A stretch of DNA of 48,043 nt, taken from Planctomycetia bacterium. GTDB taxonomy: Bacteria > Planctomycetota > Planctomycetia > Pirellulales > JALHLM01. The notes beneath the pieces are model-generated. The model did not search any database. It had not been told where the DNA came from and worked only from the letters and a program-made list of their open reading frames with translations. Shown piece by piece: positions 1 through 6,598 of the stretch; within the stretch, counting starts at the first letter, position 1, and every line of letters begins with the position of its first letter. The position numbers were made by a program, and so were the translations under genes. The DNA lies in the NCBI GenBank assembly GCA_034440135.1, contig JAWXBP010000339.1, positions 1 through 48,043 of the forward strand, given 5' to 3'.

Positions 1-14
1 ACCAAAACTTTTCC

Positions 15-65
15 CCACATTTTGTGGCCGATAAAAGCAGCTTGCTACCGTCCGACATTTGTCGG
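15..65. repeat. Two short palindromes upstream of the first HTH gene
   Basis: Positions 15-27 read ccacattttgtgg (5-bp arms) and 52-65 read ccgacatttgtcgg (6-bp arms, 2-nt centre). They lie 80-150 bp upstream of the AlpA-like gene at 163. They could be operator sites for an island regulator, but no known consensus is recognised, so function is unassigned. Confidence 0.3.
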
Positions 66-162
66 GCCAATGTCTTTTCGCAAAGGGTCATCGCGCCGTT
101 GTAGGAAACTTCGCACCATGCAAACCGCACTCCGCGGTGAGCGATAAATGGAGCGAACGACG

Positions 163-369
163 ATGGCAACGCAACCGGTTGAATCCTTGGCCCTGCGACC
201 GCGTGAGGCGGCGAAGGCTTTGGGCGTGAGCGCCAGAACGCTTTGGGGGCTATCTGCGCCACGCGGCCCGATTCCCTGCCTTCGCGTGGGAAGCGGCAAA
301 CGGCAAACCGTGCTTTATCCGGTGGCCGACCTGCAACTCTGGCTGAGCCGGCAAGCGGTGCACGGCTGA
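163..369 (+). CDS. AlpA/excisionase-like helix-turn-helix protein
   Basis: A 68-residue protein with an N-terminal MerR/AlpA-type helix-turn-helix: LRPREAAKALGVSARTLWGL matches the pattern of small island regulators and excisionases, followed by a basic wing and the terminal helix VADLQLWLSRQ. Such proteins usually bind element promoters or the attachment site. The start at 163 is preferred because ggag lies 9 nt upstream; the in-frame ATG at 148 is an alternative that adds five residues. It is the first gene of the plus-strand island block, 52 bp before the next gene. Family assignment is fairly safe; the role (excision or transcription) is inferred from context. Confidence 0.7.
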   Translation: MATQPVESLALRPREAAKALGVSARTLWGLSAPRGPIPCLRVGSGKRQTVLYPVADLQLWLSRQAVHG

Positions 370-421
370 CTCCGTTCGGCCGCGGAGACTTCTTAGACAA
401 CTTCAACCTCCGAGGTTTACT

Positions 422-1039
422 ATGTCCAAGTCTTCGATCGAAAGCATCTCTACAACCAATGGCAAGCCAGCACAGATTGGAATTGAGACCGATCCCTTTG
501 ATCTAGACCGGCTCCGACTCTCGCAAAACTTTGGCGAGGCGCTCGGAGTCAAGAAGATTCTGACCACGCTCCGTTGCCGCAAGCCCGACAAACAAGAGTT
601 TGTCCGCGTGCGGCCAGGCGATGAATGGCGGCTGCAAACCGCGATCCTCGAAGATCGTGTCAACCGCGAGGATTACATCGTCGACCCTCGCTTACACGCC
701 GACGTAGCAGAATTCCTGCAACCTGTCGTGTTGCTCTTGGCAACTACCAAGCAGGGAAATCCATTTCTCTGGCGGTGCAAGCTGCCGTCGTCGGACGGAC
801 GCCCGAACGCCTGGAACGATTCGATGTTGGCGGCGGCTCACGCGGCGGAAACGAAGTGGGTTCGAGTCGCGGCGAACATGCAAGCTGGGCTCTACGACGT
901 GTTTATCGCCGCCGGGGAGCTGGCCGAGCCAGAGTGGCCAGATCTGACATTCCAGCAACTCGTCAAGCTTTGTTTCCAGTCGCGATTTATTGCCAGCCCG
1001 GATCACCCGGTACTCAAGCAACTGCGCGGCGAAGCATGA
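422..1039 (+). CDS. Conserved island protein of unknown function upstream of polymerase-like gene
   Basis: A 205-residue soluble protein with no signal peptide or membrane segment. I recognise it only as a conserved family found directly upstream of polymerase-I-like genes in integrative elements. Recognisable blocks are DPFDLDRLRLSQNF near residue 25, KPDKQEFVRV near 55, WVRVAANMQAGLYDVF near 140 and the C-terminal FIASPDHPVLKQLRG. A gaggt ribosome-binding site sits 5 nt before the ATG. The stop codon overlaps the next start as ATGA (1036-1039), so the two are probably translationally coupled and co-functional. No catalytic motif is evident. A role in element replication or stabilisation is inference from neighbours only. 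Confidence 0.75.
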   Translation: MSKSSIESISTTNGKPAQIGIETDPFDLDRLRLSQNFGEALGVKKILTTLRCRKPDKQEFVRVRPGDEWRLQTAILEDRVNREDYIVDPRLHADVAEFLQPVVLLLATTKQGNPFLWRCKLPSSDGRPNAWNDSMLAAAHAAETKWVRVAANMQAGLYDVFIAAGELAEPEWPDLTFQQLVKLCFQSRFIASPDHPVLKQLRGEA

Positions 1040-2004
1040 TCGACACGTTCAGAGAAATCTGGTTGGCGGACTTTGAATTCTCCGCGCCCACCGGCGAGCG
1101 GCCTGAACCGCTCTGCCTGGTGGCGCGAGAATTCCGCACCGGTCGCTTATTGCGGCTGTGGCGTGCAGACCTGCAATCGTTGCGGCTGCCACCCTTCGAG
1201 ACGGGCAAGGGGACGCTGTTCGTCGCCTACTACGCCAGCGCAGAGCTTGGCTGTTTTCTTTCACTGGGCTGGCCAATGCCCGCGCGAATCCTCGATTTGT
1301 TTGTTGAGTTTCGTAACGCCACGAATGGCCTACCGACTGAATGCGGTAGTGGCCTACTCGGTGCGCTGGTCCATTTCGGGCTCGACGGCATCGCATCTGC
1401 GGAGAAGCAAGAGATGCGCGAGTTGGCGATGCGCGGCGGCGACTACACCGACGCCGAGCAAGCGGCCTTACTCGACTACTGTCAAACGGACGTGGACGCA
1501 CTCACCAAACTGCTGACCGCAATGCTGCCCGAGATTGACCTGCCGCAAGCAACCTTGCGTGGTCGCTACATGGCCGCGGGGGCACGAATGGAATCGATTG
1601 GCGTGCCGATCGACCTTGAGACCCTGGAACAACTTCGTGAGTCTTGGCGGTTGATTCAAGGGAAGCTTATCGAGCGGATTGATGCAGACTTTGGCGTGTA
1701 CGTTCCGCGTGGTCAAAAGCGACTCGACCATCGCAGCGATCCGCGCGGACGCTTCGAAAACGGCAACGCCGGCGGACCTGGCCGGCCCAAGAAAGCACCG
1801 CCGCCGCGCGAGATCAACCCCAGCCTGGTTGTGCAGCCGATCGAACTCATGCTGCTGCGCGACGCGCTGCTGTTGCGCGACGAAATGATGCAGCACATCC
1901 GAAAAGACTGCCCGCCTCACATCGTCGCCAGGCTCGAGCACTTGCTGCGCGAAACCGATCGCCTGGCCGGTCTCAACCCAGACGAACAGCGACCGCCGCG
2001 TTAG
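1036..2004 (+). CDS. Family-A DNA polymerase exonuclease domain, polymerase lost, fused to unrelated tail
   Basis: This 322-residue protein begins like island DNA polymerase I homologues. The DEDDy 3'-5' exonuclease motifs are visible: ADFEF (D12, E14), the ExoII region AYYASAELGC (E70 in the acidic position) and LLDYCQTDVDAL (Y148-x3-D152). The sequence continues through the linker helices RGRYMAAGARMESIGVPID, where a polymerase would go on for several hundred residues more. Instead, after about residue 227 it switches to a basic Gly/Pro-rich stretch (RGRFENGNAGGPGRPKK) resembling the N-terminus of DUF5681-type proteins, then a helical end (MLLRDALLLRDEMMQHIRK). There are no palm, finger or O-helix motifs. 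The simplest reading is a deletion that joined two genes. The exonuclease may still fold. Its stop interlocks with that of the convergent gene (2001-2004). Confidence 0.75.
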   Translation: MIDTFREIWLADFEFSAPTGERPEPLCLVAREFRTGRLLRLWRADLQSLRLPPFETGKGTLFVAYYASAELGCFLSLGWPMPARILDLFVEFRNATNGLPTECGSGLLGALVHFGLDGIASAEKQEMRELAMRGGDYTDAEQAALLDYCQTDVDALTKLLTAMLPEIDLPQATLRGRYMAAGARMESIGVPIDLETLEQLRESWRLIQGKLIERIDADFGVYVPRGQKRLDHRSDPRGRFENGNAGGPGRPKKAPPPREINPSLVVQPIELMLLRDALLLRDEMMQHIRKDCPPHIVARLEHLLRETDRLAGLNPDEQRPPR

Positions 2005-2795
2005 AATGCGGCCGAGGCGTGTTCACCGATACGCGACCTCATAGAGCAACAGCCGCGGCGGCGATGATCACGTCGCCGCGGCCACGCCTCACCACGCCTT
2101 CCACGACCGCGTGCGCAAAACGTCGCGCACAACTCGCGTCGAGCCCCGCGATCGTCGAAGCAATCCGCGCCGCGATCGACCTCCGTCTCGTGCTGCTCCG
2201 CGTTCGGTCCGCGCGACAGCAGTCGATCGACGAGCTCGCCGGCGACGTCGCCGACGGCGGTTGTTGCGCACAAACCGCCGCCCTCCCTTGAACCCTCACC
2301 CTCTGCGCGCTGCAAAGGTGAAGGTGAAGGTGGAGATAAATCTCTTTCCTGAAAGGTACCAAGGCGCGACGGCGGTTGTTGCGCAACAACCGCCGTCACG
2401 TCGGCCTCGTCGTCGCTCGATCGTGACTCATCGGCGAACGAAAGTTCGCCTTGGTCGGGTGGAGCAACGCGACGACCGACGCGGACGTCGGCCGGCTCGT
2501 TGAGATACACACTCCACACGCCGTCGCGTCGATCGACCACGTGCAACAAACCATGCGCGGCGAGCGTTTCGAGCGCCCGCCTCCCACTGCGATCGCCGAC
2601 GCCCTGATCACCGCCGACGTCGCACGCATGCGTCGACACGCTCGCGCAACGACCGCCGGCCAGGTCAAACAAATACAGCCAGGCCAACTTCGCTTCGCCG
2701 CTGAGACGAGGCCAACGCTTGACCACGCCCCAGCAATCGCCGGCGGCCGCGGGCGCCGCCGGCGAATCGGCCTCATGCCGCCGGCTTCGGTCCAT
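2001..2795 (-). CDS. Winged-helix island protein with probable C-terminal frameshift
   Basis: Residues 20-110 form a replication-initiator-like winged helix: CWGVVKRWPRLSGEAKLAWLYLFDLAGG, followed by the GRRALETLAAHGLLHVVDRR wing. This type is common in planctomycete islands. GGAGGAG lies 5 nt before the ATG. The second half is Ser/Pro-rich and becomes implausibly Arg/Cys-rich after about 2200. There the neighbouring frame reads a much better continuation (IAARIASTIAGLDASCARRFA and AHAVVEGVV), ending at 2039, so a one-base indel near 2190-2200 is likely. The coding region also contains a 30-nt perfect palindrome at 2368-2397. It overlaps the upstream small gene by 23 nt. Function is unproven; DNA binding is inferred from the fold. 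Confidence 0.6.
   Translation of the reverse strand: MDRSRRHEADSPAAPAAAGDCWGVVKRWPRLSGEAKLAWLYLFDLAGGRCASVSTHACDVGGDQGVGDRSGRRALETLAAHGLLHVVDRRDGVWSVYLNEPADVRVGRRVAPPDQGELSFADESRSSDDEADVTAVVAQQPPSRLGTFQERDLSPPSPSPLQRAEGEGSREGGGLCATTAVGDVAGELVDRLLSRGPNAEQHETEVDRGADCFDDRGARRELCATFCARGRGRRGEAWPRRRDHRRRGCCSMRSRIGEHASAAF
2252..2397. repeat. 19-nt direct repeat pair, second copy forming a 30-nt perfect palindrome
   Basis: The sequence cgacggcggttgttgcgca occurs at 2252-2270 and again at 2367-2385, 115 bp apart. The second copy continues into its own reverse complement, so 2368-2397 is a perfect 30-nt palindrome with no loop; the first copy has a degenerate right arm (to 2280). Between them is a purine-biased stretch with tandem gaaggt units. 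The block lies inside the reading frame of the winged-helix gene, coding for its low-complexity linker. It looks like a small insertion rather than native coding sequence. Confidence 0.6.
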
Positions 2796-3036
2796 CGCCG
2801 CTCCTCCGGGTCACAATGGGCTCGCGGCCGTCGAACAATCGCCGCTGACCGATCTCATCGTCGTCGCTGACCCACGTGTCCAATCCGTCGTCGACCTCGA
2901 CGTTGGCGAACAACTGCCCCGCGCGGTGCCGCTTCAACTCCACGCGCGCCACCACGCGCGTCGGCACGCCGCCCGGCCCGCGTTGGTAAACGATCAACAC
3001 CCCCGGGCACGGCAACAACAGGTCTTCGCTCGTCAT
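2773..3036 (-). CDS. Small island protein of unknown function
   Basis: An 87-residue protein beginning MTSEDLLLPCPGVLIVYQRG, with a beta-rich first half and an acidic centre (VEVDDGLDTWVSDDDEIGQ). I do not recognise a family. The start was chosen because it overlaps the stop of the CsrA-like gene as ATGA (3033-3036), and its own end overlaps the start of the winged-helix gene by 23 nt. These overlaps make it part of a tightly packed minus-strand operon behind the recombinase. The longer in-frame extension upstream is Arg/Gly-rich shadow sequence of the preceding gene and was rejected. Confidence 0.55.
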   Translation of the reverse strand: MTSEDLLLPCPGVLIVYQRGPGGVPTRVVARVELKRHRAGQLFANVEVDDGLDTWVSDDDEIGQRRLFDGREPIVTRRSGDGPKPAA

Positions 3037-3296
3037 CGCAAACCCTCCCGCCGACGACAGAGACAATCGTCGCCGGCGTCGCGCTGCAACGCCTGCACTT
3101 CCACGATCGCCTCGTTCACGGCCACCATCCCGATCGCCTTCCCGCGCACGACTCCCACCGCCGGCGGCGCCACGATCCTCCATTCGATCGCCGCCCGCCG
3201 GCGGCACCCACGACTCGCGATCAGCACGATCGGCCCGTCGCTCGAATCGAGCACCAAAGCCTCCACGTCCGAAGTCGACAAACAAAGCGCTCCCAT
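3033..3296 (-). CDS. Possible CsrA-like island protein
   Basis: An 87-residue protein starting MGALCLSTSD, immediately after the recombinase stop (4-nt gap). Residues 20-55 resemble the CsrA/RsmA beta-strand pattern: an I-V-L-I strand, a basic turn, then RIVAPPAVGVVRGKA, which aligns with the 'I-x-A-P-x-x-V-x-V-x-R' signature of CsrA. The N-terminal strand is divergent and the protein is longer than the usual 60-65 residues, with a Cys/Arg-rich tail. CsrA-like proteins in islands would bind GGA hairpins in mRNA. This assignment is tentative; the gene itself is supported by its operon position and its ATGA overlap with the next gene. Confidence 0.5.
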   Translation of the reverse strand: MGALCLSTSDVEALVLDSSDGPIVLIASRGCRRRAAIEWRIVAPPAVGVVRGKAIGMVAVNEAIVEVQALQRDAGDDCLCRRREGLR

Positions 3297-3300
3297 CGCT

Positions 3301-4263
3301 TCATCCTCCTTGCTGACGTTGAAACAGTTGATCGAACTCCACCGGATGCGGCGCACGCTCCACCGCCTCCCGCAACCACTCCGTCGCGTCCACGTACAAC
3401 TCGCTCGTCGCGATCGACGAGTGATCCAACATCGCCCGCACCGCATGGGCGCCGCCGACGCGCGCCACCTGCGTTCCGCAGGTCGCCTTCAACGCGTGCA
3501 GCTTGTACCACTCGCCGCGGCGAACGCCGGCGGCCGCTTGAATCCTTCGCCACTCGCGATAGAGCGTTCGCCAGGTCGCGTACGGCCAGGCAAACACGCG
3601 CGCGTCGGCCGAGCGAATCGCCACCAGGTGGCGCACGACGACTTCCTTGAGCGGCTTCAAACGCTCGACGCCGCACTTGTCTTCCTCCGCGCGCACGCGA
3701 AGCGTGCGGCGCGCGAGATCGAGGTCACTCCATTCGAGCGACAACATCGCTTGCCGACGAATGCCCACCTGGCTCGCGACGACGATCCACGCGCGCCACC
3801 ATGCCGCCGGGGTCACGCCAGCGATCGCCGGCGCGACCGCCACGCCGCACGCGGCGTAGATTTTCCCGAGGAGCTCCTGCGGCGACGGCCGCGGCCGTCG
3901 CCGCGGCAACTTGAGCGGCTTCGCCCAAGGCACTTGCGCTATCAAGCTCAACGCGTCACGGTTACGCGGGCCTGCCGGCCCCGCTTTCGCAAGGATGGCG
4001 CCGATCGCCGCCAGGTGCTTATTCACCGTCGCCGGCGAGAGTGATTTTCCGCGCCACGCGCGCTTCGCGAGCTCCGCTCGAAACGTCGCCATCGTCAAGT
4101 TGGAAACAGCGTCGATCGGAGGATCCTCCGTCAGCGACCGCCACAACGTCAGCGCCTCGCGATACGCGGCCAACGTCTTCGGCGCAGCCTGGGGCAAAAA
4201 GTGCGGCTCGTACGTGGAGTAATAAAAGTCCCCCACGCGCAGCAGCACACGCTGCAGCGTCAT
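3301..4263 (-). CDS. Tyrosine recombinase/integrase of the tRNA-Glu element
   Basis: A 320-residue phage-type integrase. Residues 10-110 form a SAM-like core-binding domain (TVNKHLAAIGAILAKAG). The catalytic domain shows R169 (VGIRRQAMLSLEW), a candidate beta-hairpin lysine K196, H256 in LHALKATCGTQ, H281 in MLDHSS and the nucleophile Y290 in SELYVD. The usual box II HxxR reads HxxK (K259), a conservative but uncommon change at a catalytic arginine. The gene heads a minus-strand operon and starts about 380 bp from the tRNA-Glu 3' end, so it most likely integrates the element there. Length is typical for the family. Confidence 0.85.
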   Translation of the reverse strand: MTLQRVLLRVGDFYYSTYEPHFLPQAAPKTLAAYREALTLWRSLTEDPPIDAVSNLTMATFRAELAKRAWRGKSLSPATVNKHLAAIGAILAKAGPAGPRNRDALSLIAQVPWAKPLKLPRRRPRPSPQELLGKIYAACGVAVAPAIAGVTPAAWWRAWIVVASQVGIRRQAMLSLEWSDLDLARRTLRVRAEEDKCGVERLKPLKEVVVRHLVAIRSADARVFAWPYATWRTLYREWRRIQAAAGVRRGEWYKLHALKATCGTQVARVGGAHAVRAMLDHSSIATSELYVDATEWLREAVERAPHPVEFDQLFQRQQGG

Positions 4264-4640
4264 GGTGCGTTCCTCGCGTTTTACAAACGGCGTTCACGCA
4301 CGCGACATAAGAAGCGAACGTGAACTAGAGTTGCTTAAGGGACGCTCGTTGTACCGCGCGTTTCAGCCGTCGGCAACACTTTTCGCCAGCGCCGCGCAGC
4401 GAAACGGCCGTTGCCCGGAGGCAACGGCCGTCTTCGATGTGCGTGCGGAGAAGCCTTAAGCGGTCACATGCAGCGGACGCGAGGAGCGGAGAATCCGCAA
4501 CTTTTCCGCTGAATCACCGTTGGAGTCCTCGCGGTGGCTCCCTTCTCCCCACGCATTCTATCAACCACAACTCGCACCGCGAGCCGCGAGAATTTTCTGC
4601 CAAAAAGAGGTCACCCGAATCAAACTCCGGTGCCCACAAC
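4264..4640. other. Recombinase upstream region and attachment-site flank
   Basis: This gene-free stretch lies between the recombinase start and the tRNA-Glu 3' end. It would hold the recombinase promoter and integrase arm-binding sites. The only structure recognised is the 12-bp hairpin at 4404-4431. No convincing open reading frame is present on either strand. Confidence 0.5.
4404..4431. repeat. Perfect 12-bp hairpin with 4-nt loop
   Basis: acggccgttgcc (4404-4415), loop cgga, then ggcaacggccgt (4420-4431). There is no T-tract on either side, so it is not a canonical intrinsic terminator. Its position between recombinase and tRNA fits either a terminator for the leftward tRNA transcript or an integrase/excisionase binding structure. 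Confidence 0.55.
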
Positions 4641-4668
4641 TACCCCCAGCGGGAGTCGAACCCGCGTT
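4641..4668. other. Candidate attachment site (3' end of tRNA-Glu)
   Basis: The T-arm and acceptor 3' half of tRNA-Glu face the recombinase gene. Elements of this type usually recombine within this part of a tRNA and rebuild it on integration, which fits an intact tRNA at the border. The matching direct repeat expected at the other element end is not in the window, so exact core limits are unknown. Confidence 0.35.
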
Positions 4669-4713
4669 GCCGGACTGAGAACCCGGAGTCCTAGGCCACT
4701 AGACGATGGGGGC
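4641..4713 (-). tRNA. tRNA-Glu (anticodon CTC)
   Basis: A 73-nt cloverleaf reads on the minus strand. The 5' end at 4713 starts GCCCCCA, pairing with TGGGGGT before discriminator A at 4641 (one terminal G-U). The anticodon arm has stem CCGGG/TCCGG, closed by one G-U pair, around the loop TTCTCAG, giving anticodon CTC with T33 in place. The T-arm carries GGGTTCGACTCCC. The CCA end is not encoded. It is intact despite the neighbouring integration, and its 3' end faces the recombinase. Confidence 0.95.
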
Positions 4714-4996
4714 CTTCAACTACTGCCAAGCCCCAAATTCTAAATCGCGGTCCGTGCCACGGCAACCGCAGGCGTGCGGAAATCATGGGCCGCAGTCTGC
4801 GCCAGGAATGGTGTGCTGGAAAATACGATTTGCGGAGCAAGACCTGCCCGGATCGCCCGAATTCCCCACAGGGCGAACTGTGCCGCGAGCGCCACGCAGG
4901 GCTGAGGGCGGTTCGATCTGCTCTGGCGTTTGCCCGGTCGACCCCTAGAATGAGGTCGATTTCCGCCTTTGCTGTGTTTCAGGAGTTTGCCTGCCC

Positions 4997-5578
4997 GTGG
5001 CCAAGAATCCCGTGATCGTCACCGCGCCGGACGGCAGCCGGATCAACTTACGAGATCCCTTCGTGGCCGGTTTTTTGGCCTGGCTCATCCCTGGCGCGGG
5101 GCATCTCTACCAGGGTCGGACCACGAAAGGCATCATCTTCCTGACGTGCATCCTGGGCACCTTCGCCTATGGCGTCTTTATCGGCGGATCGCAGGTCGTC
5201 TACGCCTCGCTGCGGGCGGAAGATTACTACCGCCTTTCGTTCGTGGGCCAGGCCGCCGTGGGCTTGCCGGCGTTGCCGGCGCTGGTGCAGCATTTCCGCG
5301 TCGAACGCAAACAGCCGCCGCTGTGGAACGGCTGGATGGCCCCGCCGGACGTCATCAAACGCGGCAATCCAGGGATGTCGGAATTGGATCGCCTGCAGGG
5401 CGACCCCGGGCGCGATTTCGACTTGGGAACGACGTTTACGATCATCGCCGGGCTGCTCAATGTGCTGGCGATTTACGATGCCGCCAAGGGACCGATGTTC
5501 ATGCCGCCGGACGAGCGCGAAGCCAAGCGCAAAGCCGCGGAGGGAAATACGTCGACCGAACCAGGCACGGGGAGTTAA
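4997..5578 (+). CDS. DUF6677-type membrane protein
   Basis: A 193-residue protein starting at GTG 4997, with aggag about 11 nt upstream. Hydrophobic segments near residues 22-40 (VAGFLAWLIPGAGHLYQG), 45-68 and 155-165 indicate a small inner-membrane protein. The motif AWLIPGAGHLYQGRTTKGII is typical of the planctomycete DUF6677 family and related TM2-like proteins. The C-terminus (PPDEREAKRKAAEGN) is charged and probably cytoplasmic. It is followed 3 nt later by another small membrane protein, so the two likely form an operon. No enzymatic function is known. Confidence 0.8.
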   Translation: MAKNPVIVTAPDGSRINLRDPFVAGFLAWLIPGAGHLYQGRTTKGIIFLTCILGTFAYGVFIGGSQVVYASLRAEDYYRLSFVGQAAVGLPALPALVQHFRVERKQPPLWNGWMAPPDVIKRGNPGMSELDRLQGDPGRDFDLGTTFTIIAGLLNVLAIYDAAKGPMFMPPDEREAKRKAAEGNTSTEPGTGS

Positions 5579-5581
5579 GCA

Positions 5582-5788
5582 ATGACAAGCGGACTATTGC
5601 TGGCGATCGGCCCCGTGCATTTGATGCACGTCGTGCCGCTGTTGGTCTCAGTCAGCCTGGTCTATTCCGCTACGCGCTGCGAATCGACGGAAGAAATCAT
5701 GCGCGGGGCCTGGAAAAGCGCCGTCACGTTCGGCGGTTTCCTGGTCGGCATCTTCATCGTGCTGGCGTTTTTGTCCTGGCTCGTTTGA
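5582..5788 (+). CDS. Small two-helix membrane protein
   Basis: A 68-residue protein with two predicted membrane helices (about residues 4-28, containing HVVPLLVSVSLVYSA, and 47-67, ending GIFIVLAFLSWLV), joined by a short charged loop TRCESTEEIMRGAWKS. A ggggag site lies 7 nt before the ATG, inside the end of the DUF6677 gene. The spacing implies co-transcription and perhaps a joint membrane complex. The family has no recognised function. Confidence 0.75.
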   Translation: MTSGLLLAIGPVHLMHVVPLLVSVSLVYSATRCESTEEIMRGAWKSAVTFGGFLVGIFIVLAFLSWLV

Positions 5789-5813
5789 ACCAGGCGACCC
5801 CGGTCGCTTTCGC

Positions 5814-6407
5814 CTATCGACCGGTCGAGTTGCTCGGGGCCACCGGCGCAAGTTCTTCATCGTCGTCGGAAGGCGACTCGCTGCGCGCCGGAATGACGAG
5901 TTCGACGCCAATCGGCAATAGCTCTGGATTCGAGATCAACGCTCGGTTGGCCTTCAAGAACTCGCCCGCCCGGGCGGGATCTCCCAAGTACCGATCCGCT
6001 AGGGACGCCAAGGTGTCCCCATCCATGACGCGGTGCTTGCGCTGTCCCGCGCCTGCCGACGAATCGGTCTCGTCTCTCCATGCGCTAGACGTGCCGGCGG
6101 ACACGTCGCTCAGCGGCTCTTGCGGAAAGGACTTGGCTAACGCGGGAGGCGGCGCAACCAGGTCCACCGGCCCGCGCTGTTCCGATACAACGTCAACGGA
6201 GGGCGCGCGGTTGATCTTGCCCAAGAGATGCGTGCCTGGCCCCTCGGTCATCGGCGGCTTCTTCACCGTGATGCGCTGCGGCGCAACGCCGTTCTCGGCC
6301 GAGCTTTCCGGCTTGCGCTTGAACGTCAGGGCCGCGACGATCGCGACTACGAGCACGACAAAGATCACCACGGCCTTGAGCGGCGGCGGCTGGGTTTCTT
6401 GATCCAT
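5814..6407 (-). CDS. Membrane-anchored LysM-domain protein
   Basis: A 197-residue protein with an N-terminal cytoplasmic tip, a single membrane helix (residues 11-29, LKAVVIFVVLVVAIVAALTF) and a Pro/Ser-rich linker. A LysM domain occupies about residues 122-175 (HRVMDGDTLASLADRYLGDP, then LLPIGVELVIPAR). LysM domains bind peptidoglycan or related glycans, so this protein probably tethers the membrane to the wall in the periplasm. AGGAG sits about 11 nt upstream of the ATG. It converges on the small membrane protein gene with 25 nt between stops. Some planctomycete tail-fibre-like LysM proteins look similar, but the membrane helix argues for an envelope role. Confidence 0.8.
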   Translation of the reverse strand: MDQETQPPPLKAVVIFVVLVVAIVAALTFKRKPESSAENGVAPQRITVKKPPMTEGPGTHLLGKINRAPSVDVVSEQRGPVDLVAPPPALAKSFPQEPLSDVSAGTSSAWRDETDSSAGAGQRKHRVMDGDTLASLADRYLGDPARAGEFLKANRALISNPELLPIGVELVIPARSESPSDDDEELAPVAPSNSTGR

Positions 6408-6598
6408 AGCGGCAAGGGCTCCTGATCGTTACCCATCGGAGCGGGCGGGAGCCGCACTTTCGCGCCCCGCGCGGAATACCGCGAATTCCGTCTGGGAAAA
6501 CTCTGCGGCCGTCAAAGGCGTGCTTTGGCCGTTGCCGGCAACTATACTAATCGCCGGCGGAAATCGCTCCTCGTCAAGCAACTCGCGACCCACGAACC

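Larger units (their letters stand above)
1..4670. mobile_element. Right end of a decaying integrative element at tRNA-Glu
   Basis: This segment has the gene content of an integrative and mobilizable element: an AlpA-like HTH protein, an island protein directly upstream of a family-A polymerase-type exonuclease, a CsrA-like protein, a winged-helix protein and a tyrosine recombinase. The recombinase gene is the outermost gene. It starts about 380 bp from the 3' end of a tRNA-Glu gene that points into the element, which is the classic arrangement for site-specific integration into a tRNA. No second copy of the tRNA 3' end is visible to the left, so the element continues beyond position 1. The truncated polymerase and the frameshifted winged-helix gene suggest decay. 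The element boundary is inferred, not seen. Confidence 0.6.

Noticed and set aside
2719-4044. 441-codon open frame on the plus strand
   Set aside because: Antisense to the recombinase operon, extremely Arg/His-rich; the minus-strand genes have motifs and ATGA overlaps.
4714-4996. Open frames between tRNA-Glu and the DUF6677 gene
   Set aside because: Short, compositionally poor and without ribosome-binding sites; taken as promoter region.
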